Origin: an uncultured Pelagibacteraceae bacterium
Lineage (GTDB): Bacteria > Pseudomonadota > Alphaproteobacteria > Pelagibacterales > Pelagibacteraceae
Reading direction: 5' to 3'
DNA: 52,017 nt
Assembly: GCA_902559305.1 (NCBI GenBank)
Contig: CACEHK010000005.1
Location: 1-52,017, forward strand
The translations under genes and the position numbers were made by a program. Below the pieces are notes generated by a model. It ran no database searches. It was not told the origin of the DNA and worked only from the letters and a program-made list of their open reading frames with translations. Below, piece after piece: positions 25,743 to 34,630 of this stretch (the stretch's first letter is position 1; each line of letters opens with the position of its first letter).

Positions 25743-26664
25743 ATTGAAATCTCTATCTGGAGATGCTTCTTTTAGAAAGTTTTATAGATATAAAAATGTT
25801 ATTATTGTATTTAGCAAAAAAAATACTAGAAAAAATTTATTAATATATGATGCTATAAATAAAATTTTAATTAAAAATAAAATTAAAGCACCAAAATTAA
25901 TCAGCCAAAATTATAAATCAAAATATATTCAAATAGAAGATTTTGGAAATATTACTGCCTATAAAGAATTAAAAAAAAATAATAAAAAAAAAATAACTTA
26001 TTATAAAAAAATTATTAAATTATTAAATTTGTTACAAAAAATTAAGACAAAAAAAATAAAAACATTTCTAGGCTCGAGCTATATAGTGCCAAAGTATTCA
26101 AAAAAAATTCTTTTAAGTGAAGCTAAATTATTTTTAGACTGGTACGTTCCTAAAAAAATAAAAAAAAATCAAAATTTATTAAAAAAGAAACTACTTTTAA
26201 TTTTTAAAAAATTAATAAATAAAATTAAATTTAATAATAAAACATTTGTTCATAGGGATTTTCATGTTTCTAACTTAATGATAAAAAATAATAAATTTTG
26301 TATTATAGATAGCCAGGATGCAGTCTTTGGAAATATTGCTTACGATCTTGCTTCATTGATAGATGATGTGAGATTAAAGACTAGTAAAAATCTTAAAACA
26401 AGTATTTTTGAAGAATATATTAAAACAAATAAAAAACTTAATGTCGTGAATTTTAAAAATGACTTTGATATTTTATCAGTTTTAAGAAATTTAAAAATAA
26501 TCGGCATTTTTACTAGATTATCAATGAGAGATAAAAAAAATAATTATTTAAAATTAATACCTCATGCATGGCGATTAATTGAACAAAGAATAGAAAATAA
26601 TAGTAGATTTGTAGAACTAAAAAATACTTTAGATAAGTATTTTTCAAAAAAAGTAAGAAACTAA
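25729..26664 (+). CDS. amgK: AmgK-type amino-sugar anomeric kinase (N-acetylmuramate kinase)
   Basis: 311 residues of the aminoglycoside-phosphotransferase fold. The N-terminal LSGDASFRKFYR motif, the catalytic loop VHRDFHVSNLMI (about 180-191) and the metal-binding IIDSQDAVFG are the COG3178/AmgK pattern. AmgK phosphorylates MurNAc (and GlcNAc) at C1 in the anabolic cell-wall recycling route that bypasses de novo MurA-dependent synthesis. It lies just before the murU homologue (1-base gap), forming the usual pair. The protein is very rich in Lys, Asn and Ile, reflecting the low GC content. Confidence 0.86.
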   Translation: MNLSKLKSLSGDASFRKFYRYKNVIIVFSKKNTRKNLLIYDAINKILIKNKIKAPKLISQNYKSKYIQIEDFGNITAYKELKKNNKKKITYYKKIIKLLNLLQKIKTKKIKTFLGSSYIVPKYSKKILLSEAKLFLDWYVPKKIKKNQNLLKKKLLLIFKKLINKIKFNNKTFVHRDFHVSNLMIKNNKFCIIDSQDAVFGNIAYDLASLIDDVRLKTSKNLKTSIFEEYIKTNKKLNVVNFKNDFDILSVLRNLKIIGIFTRLSMRDKKNNYLKLIPHAWRLIEQRIENNSRFVELKNTLDKYFSKKVRN

Positions 26665-26665
26665 T

Positions 26666-27358
26666 ATGAAAATTAATACTGCATTAATCCTATGTGCTGG
26701 TTTTGGAAAACGTTTAAATCCTATTACTCTAAAAACTCCAAAACCTCTAATCGAAATTAATCAAATTACTTTGTTAGAAAATTCAATAAATTTTTTAGAA
26801 AAATTAGATATAAAAAATATAAAAATTAATACTTTTTATCTTCATGAAAAGATTAATGATTTTATTTTAAGTTATAAATCAAATTTAAAAATTGAAATTT
26901 TAAATGATGGTGACGAAATTTTAAATACTGGAGGTGGTATTTTAAATCTAATTAATAGATCAGATGAAAATGATTTTATTGTTTTAAATCCAGATACTTT
27001 ATGGGGTGATAATTATTTAGATACAACAATTAATATGGTGAATTATTTCTTTGAAAAAAAAATAAAAAATTTGTTAATGATTGTTAATAAAGAAAACAGT
27101 TTCGACAAAAGAATGAGAGGTGATTTTTCATTAAGCAACGAAAAGCTTTTAAAAAATAAAGAGAATAAATATATATATACAGGTTTGCAAATTATTAATA
27201 AAGATTTGTTTGAAAATAAAAAAGTGGTGCCATTTTCAATTACTAATATTTGGGATGATGCAATAAAAAATAAAATGTTGTATGGTTTTGAAAGTAAAGA
27301 AACATTTATTCATTTAACTGATTTAGAAATATATAATAAATTACTTAAAAATAATTAA
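26666..27358 (+). CDS. murU: MurU-type N-acetylmuramate-1-phosphate uridylyltransferase
   Basis: 230 residues, nucleotidyltransferase fold. The N-terminal signature CAGFGKRLNPITLKTPKPL (about 11-29) binds the nucleotide; LNTGGGILN and LNPDTLWGD (metal-binding aspartate) follow. With AmgK it converts MurNAc to UDP-MurNAc in peptidoglycan recycling. Mannose-1-phosphate guanylyltransferases share the fold, but the short length and amgK neighbour favour MurU. The end overlaps the convergent gpmA by 18 bases. Confidence 0.85.
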   Translation: MKINTALILCAGFGKRLNPITLKTPKPLIEINQITLLENSINFLEKLDIKNIKINTFYLHEKINDFILSYKSNLKIEILNDGDEILNTGGGILNLINRSDENDFIVLNPDTLWGDNYLDTTINMVNYFFEKKIKNLLMIVNKENSFDKRMRGDFSLSNEKLLKNKENKYIYTGLQIINKDLFENKKVVPFSITNIWDDAIKNKMLYGFESKETFIHLTDLEIYNKLLKNN

Positions 27359-28057
27359 ATCTTTAGCTCTTTTCTTATCTAAATACGAAGCCTCTTTAAC
27401 TTTTTTATTATTATCAAATTTAATTAACAGAGGATTTCCAGTTGGAATTTCTAATTTAGAAATTTTTTCATTATTAATATTAAACAAATATTTACACAAA
27501 GCTCGGATAGAATTTCCATGAGCAGCAATAATTATATTTTTATTTAATTTATTTAAAATATTTTTTTCAAAATAAGGAACAACTCTTTGATAAGTGTCTT
27601 TTAAAGACTCAGTATCTGGAATTTTATCTTTTGGTATATTTTTATAAATTTCAATATTAATAGGGTGATAAGGATTATTTTTATTTAATGGTTCTGGCCT
27701 AATATCCCAAGATCTTCTGAATTCCAAAACTTTATCTTTTCCTAAAGTTTTTTCCATTTCGTCTTTATTAAGACCAGTTAGAGCTCCATAATGTCTTTCG
27801 TTAAGCTCCCAAGACTTAATTATATTATCATTTTTAATTCTTAAAGTATTTAATATTAAGTTAAGAGTTTCTATTGCTCTTTTTTGATAAGAACAAAAAA
27901 AATAATTTAAATCTAACTTAAGTTCTTTAATAAGTTCACCAGATTTACAAGCTTCCAGTTTTCCGTTTGGTGTTAATTCTACGTCTACCCATCCAGTGAA
28001 TTTTTTTTCTAAATTCCACTCGCTTTGGCCATGTCTTACTAAAAATAAATGACTCAT
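27341..28057 (-). CDS. gpmA: 2,3-bisphosphoglycerate-dependent phosphoglycerate mutase
   Basis: 238 residues. Histidine-phosphatase superfamily with phospho-histidine H9 in LVRHGQSEWN, the FTGWVDVELTPNG segment, ELNERHYGALTGLNK, the RSWDIRPEP loop and the second catalytic histidine in IAAHGNSIRAL. These are specific to the dPGM type rather than to generic phosphatases. It interconverts 3- and 2-phosphoglycerate in glycolysis and gluconeogenesis. Single gene, divergent from the VanZ-like gene with a 32-base gap. Confidence 0.95.
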   Translation of the reverse strand: MSHLFLVRHGQSEWNLEKKFTGWVDVELTPNGKLEACKSGELIKELKLDLNYFFCSYQKRAIETLNLILNTLRIKNDNIIKSWELNERHYGALTGLNKDEMEKTLGKDKVLEFRRSWDIRPEPLNKNNPYHPINIEIYKNIPKDKIPDTESLKDTYQRVVPYFEKNILNKLNKNIIIAAHGNSIRALCKYLFNINNEKISKLEIPTGNPLLIKFDNNKKVKEASYLDKKRAKDLIIFK

Positions 28058-28089
28058 TCTTTAAAATTAATTATAAGATAAATTAATCA

Positions 28090-28455
28090 ATGGCAAAAAT
28101 AATATTTCATTTTTTAAACATTATATTTGTATTTTTATATATTTATCCAGGAAGTTTACTAGGTTTTTTAATTTATGATGATTTTTCAAAGCAACCAAAA
28201 ATATCACCTGATTTCATAGTTTCTTCAAATCATTTATATGCTTTTACCATTCTATCTTTGTTGGGTTTTATAAGCTATTTTAAAAGTTTAAAAAAAATTA
28301 TTTTATACTTAATTTTAATATCTATAATTCTTGAATTATCTCATTTGTTTATTCCAAACAGAACATTTCAATTTTCTGACTTGTTTGGTAATATAGCTGG
28401 TGTTTTAATAGCTATTTTTATATTAATTTTATTTAATTTTTGGAGAAAACAATGA
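28090..28455 (+). CDS. VanZ-like small membrane protein
   Basis: 121 residues with about four hydrophobic segments and the VanZ-like pattern: a polar first loop (DKIxH-like position replaced by SSNHLYAF), then ILELSHLFIPNRTFQFSDLFGNIAGVLIAIFIL, where the SDLFGNIAG block is the conserved VanZ C-terminal motif. Function in proteobacteria is unknown. Its TGA stop overlaps the ATG of the downstream zeta-inhibitor gene (ATGA), so the two are co-translated. Confidence 0.72.
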   Translation: MAKIIFHFLNIIFVFLYIYPGSLLGFLIYDDFSKQPKISPDFIVSSNHLYAFTILSLLGFISYFKSLKKIILYLILISIILELSHLFIPNRTFQFSDLFGNIAGVLIAIFILILFNFWRKQ

Positions 28456-28760
28456 GTTCATTTGATGAAAGAGAAAAAAGCTTTGAGAAAAAATTTGCAC
28501 ATGATCAAGAGCTTCAGTTTAAAGTAAGTGCTAGAAGAAATAAATATATAGGAGAGTGGGCCTCTAAGATTTTGGGTTATGACGAAAGTAAAGAAAAAGA
28601 ATATATTCAATCTGTAATTAAAGCCGATTTTGCTGAAGCGGGTGATGAAGATGTTTTTAGAAAAATAAAAGACGATTTAAGAGATCATAATATATTAGAT
28701 GAAGATATTAGAAAAAAAATGGATGAGCTTAATGAAAAAGCAAAATCAGATTTTAAATAA
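28452..28760 (+). CDS. DUF1476 protein, F1-ATPase zeta-type inhibitor
   Basis: 102 residues from the ATG at 28452 (MSSFDEREKSFEKKFAHDQEL), which has GGAG 6 bases upstream and overlaps the preceding stop. The sequence matches the DUF1476 family, whose Paracoccus member is the zeta subunit, an inhibitor of F1Fo-ATPase that replaces mitochondrial IF1 in alphaproteobacteria. The N-terminal inhibitory segment (FDEREKSFEKKF) and the helical core are both present. In non-respiring or slow-growing cells it would limit wasteful ATP hydrolysis. ATP synthase genes are not in the window. Confidence 0.88.
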   Translation: MSSFDEREKSFEKKFAHDQELQFKVSARRNKYIGEWASKILGYDESKEKEYIQSVIKADFAEAGDEDVFRKIKDDLRDHNILDEDIRKKMDELNEKAKSDFK

Positions 28761-29340
28761 TCTTTTCATCATTTTATTTTTATTCACTTCTGCTTGCTCT
28801 TCTATCCCAAAAAATACTGCTGATGGTTGTTCAATATTTTCCGAAAGATATTTCTGGTATAAGCATGTAAAAAAAACAGAAAAGAAATGGGGAACTCCAG
28901 TACATTTACAGTTAGCTTTTATAAAAATGGAGTCCGATTTCGATTGGCTTGCAAAACCAAAAAGATTAAAATTATTTAAGGTTATACCTTATAAAAGACC
29001 CTCAAGTTCTTTTGGTTATTCTCAAGCTGTTAAAGGTACTTGGGAGCAATACAAAAAAGAAAATAATAAACCTTTAGCCACTAGGGCAAGATTTAAAGAT
29101 AGTGTTGATTTTATTGGTTGGTATACGAATAAAACTTCAAAAATATTAAAAATATCAAAGGATGATGTTTTTAAACAATATATTGCTTATCATGAGGGTT
29201 GGGGAAATTATAAAAATTATAAAAATAATAATAAGGTTATATTGATTGCAAAAAAGGTACAAAATCAATCTTCAAAATATAAAAGTCAACTTTCAAATTG
29301 TCAGAAAGTATTAAGCACTAATAAGTATATTATTTTTTAA
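28732..29340 (+). CDS. Lipoprotein with lytic-transglycosylase-like domain
   Basis: 202 residues from the ATG at 28732, which gives a lipoprotein signal peptide MKKQNQILNNLFIILFLF followed by the lipobox TSAC (cysteine near residue 22). Upstream in-frame ATGs at 28699 and 28723 would only add a charged tail inside the preceding gene. The SLT-like fold is suggested by LQLAFIKMESDFDW, with a glutamate in the catalytic position, and by SSSFGYSQAVKGTWEQYK and YIAYHEGWGNY. It probably cleaves peptidoglycan glycan strands in the periplasm. It overlaps the DUF1476 gene by 29 bases and the convergent RND gene by 4. Confidence 0.8.
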   Translation: MKKQNQILNNLFIILFLFTSACSSIPKNTADGCSIFSERYFWYKHVKKTEKKWGTPVHLQLAFIKMESDFDWLAKPKRLKLFKVIPYKRPSSSFGYSQAVKGTWEQYKKENNKPLATRARFKDSVDFIGWYTNKTSKILKISKDDVFKQYIAYHEGWGNYKNYKNNNKVILIAKKVQNQSSKYKSQLSNCQKVLSTNKYIIF

Positions 29341-32300
29341 CGAAGTTCTTTTTTTAGTTCTATATCAACAGCATCTATTCTTTTAGTGTTTTTTGCTAAA
29401 GATAAGTACATAGTAGGAGTTACATATAGTGTAAAGAATGTAGAAATTATCATTCCTCCTAAAATCGTAGCACCAACAGCTAATCTGGATCCTTCACCAG
29501 CGCCTGGACCAATATTTCCAATCACTAGAGGCAACATTGCTATCATGGTACTTAAAGATGTCATAATAATAGGTCTAAATCTTATATTACATGCTTCTTT
29601 AACAGCTGTTTCTATATTTTTTCCTGTTGTTCTGATTTGATTAGCATAGTCAACTATTAATATACTATTCTTTGTAGATATTCCGATAAGTATTATTAGT
29701 GCAATTTGAGAGAAGATATTTACTGAACTATTTAAAAATAAAATAAAAACTAAACCACCAAAAATCGCAAGAGGCACTGTAAGTATGATTATAAACGGAT
29801 GAATAAATGAATTAAAAGTGGCTGCCATAACTAGATAAGCAGTTAATAATGCTAAAGCGAATATGATAAATAACTCATTACTTGTTTCTTTTACCTCTTC
29901 AGATTTTCCTTTCCAAGTAATTTGACTTTTTGGAGATACTTCCGTCATTGTATTTTCTAAAAATTTAATTGCCTCTGAAAGAGTATAGTTTTCTGAAATA
30001 TTTGCTGAAATTGTAACTGCTCTTTGTCTATTATACCTTGCTAATTCTTTGGCTGACCCTTCTTCTTTAAAATCTACAAGGTTTACCAAAGATATAAGTT
30101 TTCCAGAAGTATCTGATCTAACAAAAATTTTTGATATTCCATCCTTATTTCTTCTATCTGATAAGTACTGTTGTAAAATTATTGGGTACTCTTTACCCAA
30201 TCTATTAAATGTTGTTACTCTTTTTCCCCCATATAGAGTCTCCAAGCTTTTTCCAATGTTTTCAGTTGAAACACCCAAGTCTTTAGCTTTACTTTTGTTT
30301 ATAATAAGTTTTACTTCAGGCTTATTTCTAGAATAATCAGATTCTAATCTAGATAAATTTTTATTTCTTCTCAGTTTTCTAATTACTTGATTTTGTATAT
30401 TTTCTAATTCTTCATATGTGCTTCCATAAATAACCATTTGTACTGGCTTGTTGTAACTAGAAACCCTAATTGATTGTGGTGATATTGGAAAAGCTACAGC
30501 TTGAGGTACGGTAACAATTTTACCAATAGCCTGTCTCATTACTGATTGAGAGTCTTGTTTTCTGTTTTTCCAATGATCTAGTAAAGCAATAATTATAAAA
30601 CTGTTATATGAAGTAGCTGAGCTTCCAAATCCAGGCACTCTCATTATAAAACGAGAGTAGGGGCTATCTTCAGCCTGCAATAATGGGATAAGTCTTTTTT
30701 CAATAACTTGAGCTTTTTCTTGGGTATATTCAAATGAACTTCCTTCATCTGTAAAACCAATAACAAGATATGCTCCCCTATCTTCCATTGGTAGTAGTTC
30801 TTTTTTTGAAAAATTAAATAACAAAACAGAAGCTACAATTATAAATATAATAAATATAGATACAGTCTTTGTTTTACTAACTAGCGTATTCAATGTCTCT
30901 TGATAAAATTTTGAAAAACCTAAGAAAAATTTTTCAAATTTTTGTATTACAAAATTTTTATTTTTTTTTCTGTCTAGAAATTTACTTGCAAGCATTGGTG
31001 ACAAAGTAAGCGCCACAAAAGAAGATATTACAATTGAAAATGACAAAGCAATTGCTGTTTCTCTAAATAGTTTACCCGAAATACCTTCAATAAATATTAA
31101 AGGTAAAAATACTGCTACTAGTATTAATGTAGTTGCAATAATTGCAAATGTTATTTGTTTAGAACCCTTGTAAGCTGCCACAAGTGGGTTTTCTCCATTT
31201 TCAATTCTTCTATAAATAGCATCAGTCATAATTACCGAGTCATCAGTAATAATTCCAATCGCAAGTATAAAGCTTAAAAGAACAAAAATATTAATTGATA
31301 GTCCAAATATATAAATTCCAAGGAAGGAAGCTATTAGGCTAACTGGCAAAGCTATTGCAGGAACAATTACTGCTTTTAGATTTCCTAAAAATAAATAAAT
31401 TATTATTACAACTAAGATAAAAGCAATTATTAAAGTTTTATAAACTTCATTTATAGCAGCTCCAATATAAGTTGCTCTATTAAATGAAATTTCTAATTCC
31501 AGTCCTTCAGGCAATGATTTTTTTACTTCGGCAATTTTTTTTTTAACTTCCTTAGAAAGTTCTACTGTAGAAGCACCACTTTTTGCATAAATACCAATTC
31601 CAACTGTTTTTAAATTAAGTTTATCTTTGCTTTGAGCTTTAAATAAAGTTTTTTCTGATACAGGACCAAATTCTATATTTGCTACATCTGATAAAACTAC
31701 TACTTTTTTATTTGTTTTTTTTATTGGTAGCTGTTTTATATTTTCAATACTATTATACGACTTATCTAGGTTTAAAGTTAGATCTATATTGTTTGCTTCC
31801 AAGGTTCCTGCTGGCAATCTAATATTTTCCCCTCGAAGGGCTCCTTCTACTTCTTGAACAGTTAGGTCATTTGCAGCTAATTTAATTGGATCTACCCACA
31901 CCCTTACACTTAGTTCTCTTAATCCTCCAACTAGAATTCTTCCAACATTTTTAACACTTGAAAATTTATCAACTAAATATCTTTCCGCATAATCACCAAG
32001 TTCTAAATCACTCCAGGTAGATGATGAAAGCCCTAACCACATTGTTGTAGTGAAACCTGCGGCTTGTTTAAGAATTTGTGGTGGATCAGATTCAGAAGGT
32101 AAATTATCAACAACTCTTGCTACACGTTCTCTTATATCATTAGCTGCATTATCCAAATCAATACTAGTATCAAATTCAATTTTTATTGTGCTTCTTCCAT
32201 TTTGAGATTTAGAGTCAATATTTTTTATCCCTTCTGCTCCTCCTATGACATCCTCTAATACTTGAGTTACTTCTTGATCTATTATAGGGGCAGAAGCAGA

Positions 32301-32459
32301 TGTATAGTCAACCTGCACCTGAACTACTGGAGGCTGTATTCCAGAGGGAAGTTCTCTTACCGGTAATTTCCAAAAAACAAAAAGGCCAAATACAATTAAT
32401 ATTAGAGACATAACCCATGAAACAACAGGTCTTCTAATACTTAAATCAGTTATAAACAT
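29337..32459 (-). CDS. RND efflux pump inner-membrane subunit (AcrB/MexB-like)
   Basis: 1040 residues with the standard RND layout: an N-terminal membrane helix, two large periplasmic loops and two groups of membrane helices. Proton-relay residues are visible: the DD pair in IGIITDDSVIM (about residue 406) and the lysine in IGISTKNSILIVDYANQ (about 930). The start MFITDLSIRRPVVSWVMSL is typical. It pumps hydrophobic compounds out with an adaptor (encoded directly upstream, no gap) and an outer-membrane channel that is not here. The substrate is unknown. It is last in the probable operon msrA-sseA-adaptor-pump. Confidence 0.95.
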   Translation of the reverse strand: MFITDLSIRRPVVSWVMSLILIVFGLFVFWKLPVRELPSGIQPPVVQVQVDYTSASAPIIDQEVTQVLEDVIGGAEGIKNIDSKSQNGRSTIKIEFDTSIDLDNAANDIRERVARVVDNLPSESDPPQILKQAAGFTTTMWLGLSSSTWSDLELGDYAERYLVDKFSSVKNVGRILVGGLRELSVRVWVDPIKLAANDLTVQEVEGALRGENIRLPAGTLEANNIDLTLNLDKSYNSIENIKQLPIKKTNKKVVVLSDVANIEFGPVSEKTLFKAQSKDKLNLKTVGIGIYAKSGASTVELSKEVKKKIAEVKKSLPEGLELEISFNRATYIGAAINEVYKTLIIAFILVVIIIYLFLGNLKAVIVPAIALPVSLIASFLGIYIFGLSINIFVLLSFILAIGIITDDSVIMTDAIYRRIENGENPLVAAYKGSKQITFAIIATTLILVAVFLPLIFIEGISGKLFRETAIALSFSIVISSFVALTLSPMLASKFLDRKKNKNFVIQKFEKFFLGFSKFYQETLNTLVSKTKTVSIFIIFIIVASVLLFNFSKKELLPMEDRGAYLVIGFTDEGSSFEYTQEKAQVIEKRLIPLLQAEDSPYSRFIMRVPGFGSSATSYNSFIIIALLDHWKNRKQDSQSVMRQAIGKIVTVPQAVAFPISPQSIRVSSYNKPVQMVIYGSTYEELENIQNQVIRKLRRNKNLSRLESDYSRNKPEVKLIINKSKAKDLGVSTENIGKSLETLYGGKRVTTFNRLGKEYPIILQQYLSDRRNKDGISKIFVRSDTSGKLISLVNLVDFKEEGSAKELARYNRQRAVTISANISENYTLSEAIKFLENTMTEVSPKSQITWKGKSEEVKETSNELFIIFALALLTAYLVMAATFNSFIHPFIIILTVPLAIFGGLVFILFLNSSVNIFSQIALIILIGISTKNSILIVDYANQIRTTGKNIETAVKEACNIRFRPIIMTSLSTMIAMLPLVIGNIGPGAGEGSRLAVGATILGGMIISTFFTLYVTPTMYLSLAKNTKRIDAVDIELKKELR

Positions 32460-33329
32460 TTAATTTTTAATAGGTTTAATTTTGCTTCTTGGGTAAACTT
32501 TCTTTAGTCCCTCTGCAACAATTATATCTCCAATATTAAGACCAGATATAACTTCTATGCTGCCTTCACTTCTTAAACCAACTTTTATTTCAGTTTTATT
32601 TACCACGTTATCTTTTGAAACTTTGTATACATAGGCCTTTTCTCCTTCCATCATTACACTTGTATCTGGAATACTTAACGAATTTCTCAAATTAAACTTT
32701 ACACTTACTTCTAGAAGAGAACCTGACATTAGCTCTAAATTTTTATTACTAATTTTAATTCTTGTTAATAGACTTCTAGTTTCTGCATTTATTCTACTTG
32801 AAATAAAGTCAACATTTCCTTTAAATATTTTATTTTTATAGCTTGAAACTTTTGCTTCAATCGGAAGTCCTTTTTTCACTACTGAAGAATAATTTTCTGG
32901 TATTTTTATATCAGAATAAATAACAGAGTTATCATCTAAAGTTATGATAAATGTATTATTGGATACAAATATATCATCAGTTAAACCAGTATATCCTACC
33001 ACACCGCTAAAAGGAGCAACAATATTTCCACTTTTAAGATTTATAATTGTATCTCCTTTTTTAACATAATTACTAAACTCCAATTCTCCAATAAGATTTT
33101 CTTTTTTTATTCTGTATGATTGTGTTTTATTAGATACTGCAGTTCCAAATGTTTCAATTGTTTCTGAAAATTCTTTATTAACTACTTCTGTAACCACAAT
33201 ACCTGGAGGAGGTCTTTTTCCAAACTTTTTTTGAAAATGTTTCCCGATCATGGTTCTTGCCACAATTACTGAGGCTATAATTATAAAAAAAATAATTATT
33301 ATAGATATTACTTTTGTTGATCTTTTCAT
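32460..33329 (-). CDS. RND efflux periplasmic adaptor (membrane-fusion protein)
   Basis: 289 residues, short for the family. One N-terminal membrane anchor (about 8-26) is followed by a lipoyl/barrel-sandwich half (SKTQSYRIKKENLIGELEF, NIVAPFSGVVGYTG), a beta-barrel (SVIYSDIKIPENY) and a C-terminal membrane-proximal domain (VMMEGEKAYVYKV, GLNIGDIIVAEGLKKVYP). The long alpha-helical hairpin of AcrA is essentially absent, as in short adaptors of the HlyD-related group. It joins the pump to an outer-membrane channel. The pump starts immediately at its stop. Confidence 0.9.
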   Translation of the reverse strand: MKRSTKVISIIIIFFIIIASVIVARTMIGKHFQKKFGKRPPPGIVVTEVVNKEFSETIETFGTAVSNKTQSYRIKKENLIGELEFSNYVKKGDTIINLKSGNIVAPFSGVVGYTGLTDDIFVSNNTFIITLDDNSVIYSDIKIPENYSSVVKKGLPIEAKVSSYKNKIFKGNVDFISSRINAETRSLLTRIKISNKNLELMSGSLLEVSVKFNLRNSLSIPDTSVMMEGEKAYVYKVSKDNVVNKTEIKVGLRSEGSIEVISGLNIGDIIVAEGLKKVYPRSKIKPIKN

Positions 33330-33332
33330 TTT

Positions 33333-34148
33333 TTAGTTTTTACCGTATTCTGCCCATGAACCATCATAAATAGTTGGCATATATTTATTGTTTATTAAAG
33401 AATATGCAAGTGCCAAAACGGAAGCAGTTACACCAGAACCACAAGAAAAAACTATATTTGTAGTTATTTCTTGTCCAAGAGTATTTTTAAATATTTTTAA
33501 AATTTCTTTTTTATCTTTGAACGTATGATCCTCATTAATTATTTCTTGAAAAGGAATGCATATAGAATTAGGTATTGAACCACTTCTCAAACCTTTTCTT
33601 GGCTCTTTAGCTTTGCCCTCAAATCTTTCTCTGCTCCTAGCATCAATAATTTTAAATTCTTGCTTTTTTATATTGTTATTAATTTGTGATTTATCTTTAA
33701 CTAAGTTTTTAAACTCTCTAGCCACATATTTTGTGTATTTAACTTTTGGAATTTTTGATGTTATTTTTTTCCCTTCTGATTTCCATTTTCTTAGTCCACC
33801 ATCTAAAACATGTACCAATTTACTATCATGCCCAAAATAAATAAAATTATACCAACATCTACATGAACTAAGTACATCTGAATTATCGTATACTACTATT
33901 TTATCTTTATTATCAATTCCCATTTTTGATACTATTTTTTCCCATTCATTATTATTTACCAGCATGTGAGGTAAATCAGATTTCAAATCTGAATTTTTGT
34001 CTAAATCAAAAAATATTGAATTTTCAATATGTGATTCTAAATATTCGTTATGCCCATTCCTATTAACATTTGGCATATGCCAAGAACAATCTATTATTTT
34101 TAAATTCTTAATATTTTTTTCAACCCAGTCTGTGCTAACTAGAGACAT
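33333..34148 (-). CDS. sseA: 3-mercaptopyruvate/thiosulfate sulfurtransferase
   Basis: 271 residues, two rhodanese domains. The C-terminal domain carries the persulfide cysteine in VFSCGSGVTA; the CG[ST]GVT loop indicates mercaptopyruvate preference over thiosulfate. The N-terminal domain has VSTDWVEKNI and YDNSDVLSSCRCWYNF. It transfers sulfane sulfur from cysteine-derived 3-mercaptopyruvate to thiol or cyanide acceptors. It lies 3 bases upstream of the efflux adaptor and 8 bases after msrA, forming a sulfur/oxidative-damage pair at the head of the efflux operon. Confidence 0.92.
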   Translation of the reverse strand: MSLVSTDWVEKNIKNLKIIDCSWHMPNVNRNGHNEYLESHIENSIFFDLDKNSDLKSDLPHMLVNNNEWEKIVSKMGIDNKDKIVVYDNSDVLSSCRCWYNFIYFGHDSKLVHVLDGGLRKWKSEGKKITSKIPKVKYTKYVAREFKNLVKDKSQINNNIKKQEFKIIDARSRERFEGKAKEPRKGLRSGSIPNSICIPFQEIINEDHTFKDKKEILKIFKNTLGQEITTNIVFSCGSGVTASVLALAYSLINNKYMPTIYDGSWAEYGKN

Positions 34149-34156
34149 AATAAGAT

Positions 34157-34597
34157 TTATCTATCCAAATATTTTTGATGATAATCTTCAGCTTTGCAAT
34201 AATTTTTAAGCTGACTTAGTTTTGTAACGACTCTGCCTGAAAATTTTATATTATTTTCTTCAATAATTTTTTCTGCAATTTTTTTTTGAGTATCGTTTAA
34301 ATAAAATATTTCACTTCTATATTGTGTTCCTATATCAGGCCCTTGAGCATTTAGAGTTGTTGGATCATGAATATTAAAAAAATATTCTAAAATTTTTTCA
34401 TATGAAATTTTTATAGGATCAAATTCTAACTTCACAACTTCTGCATGATGAGTTTTACCAGAACATACTTCTTCATATATTGTTTTTTCACTATTTCCTC
34501 CACAATAACCAACCTCAGTTTTAAGAACTCCTTCAAGTTTTCCAAACTTGATTTCTGGCCCCCAAAAACATCCTAGTGCTAATACAGCTATTTCCAT
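34157..34597 (-). CDS. msrA: Peptide methionine-S-sulfoxide reductase
   Basis: 146 residues. Catalytic C10 lies in the ALGCFWGPE motif, followed by VLKTEVGYCGG, the THHAEVVKLEFDP segment and the YRSEIFYL loop. It repairs the S-epimer of methionine sulfoxide in proteins. It is on the short side for MsrA because the C-terminal resolving-cysteine tail is reduced; a cysteine in YCKAEDYHQKYL near the end probably serves as the resolving residue. No msrB is adjacent. It is divergent from the EamA transporter with a 33-base gap. Confidence 0.94.
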   Translation of the reverse strand: MEIAVLALGCFWGPEIKFGKLEGVLKTEVGYCGGNSEKTIYEEVCSGKTHHAEVVKLEFDPIKISYEKILEYFFNIHDPTTLNAQGPDIGTQYRSEIFYLNDTQKKIAEKIIEENNIKFSGRVVTKLSQLKNYCKAEDYHQKYLDR

Positions 34598-34630
34598 TGA
34601 TTATTGTTTTAATTTAACTAAGTTAATCTT

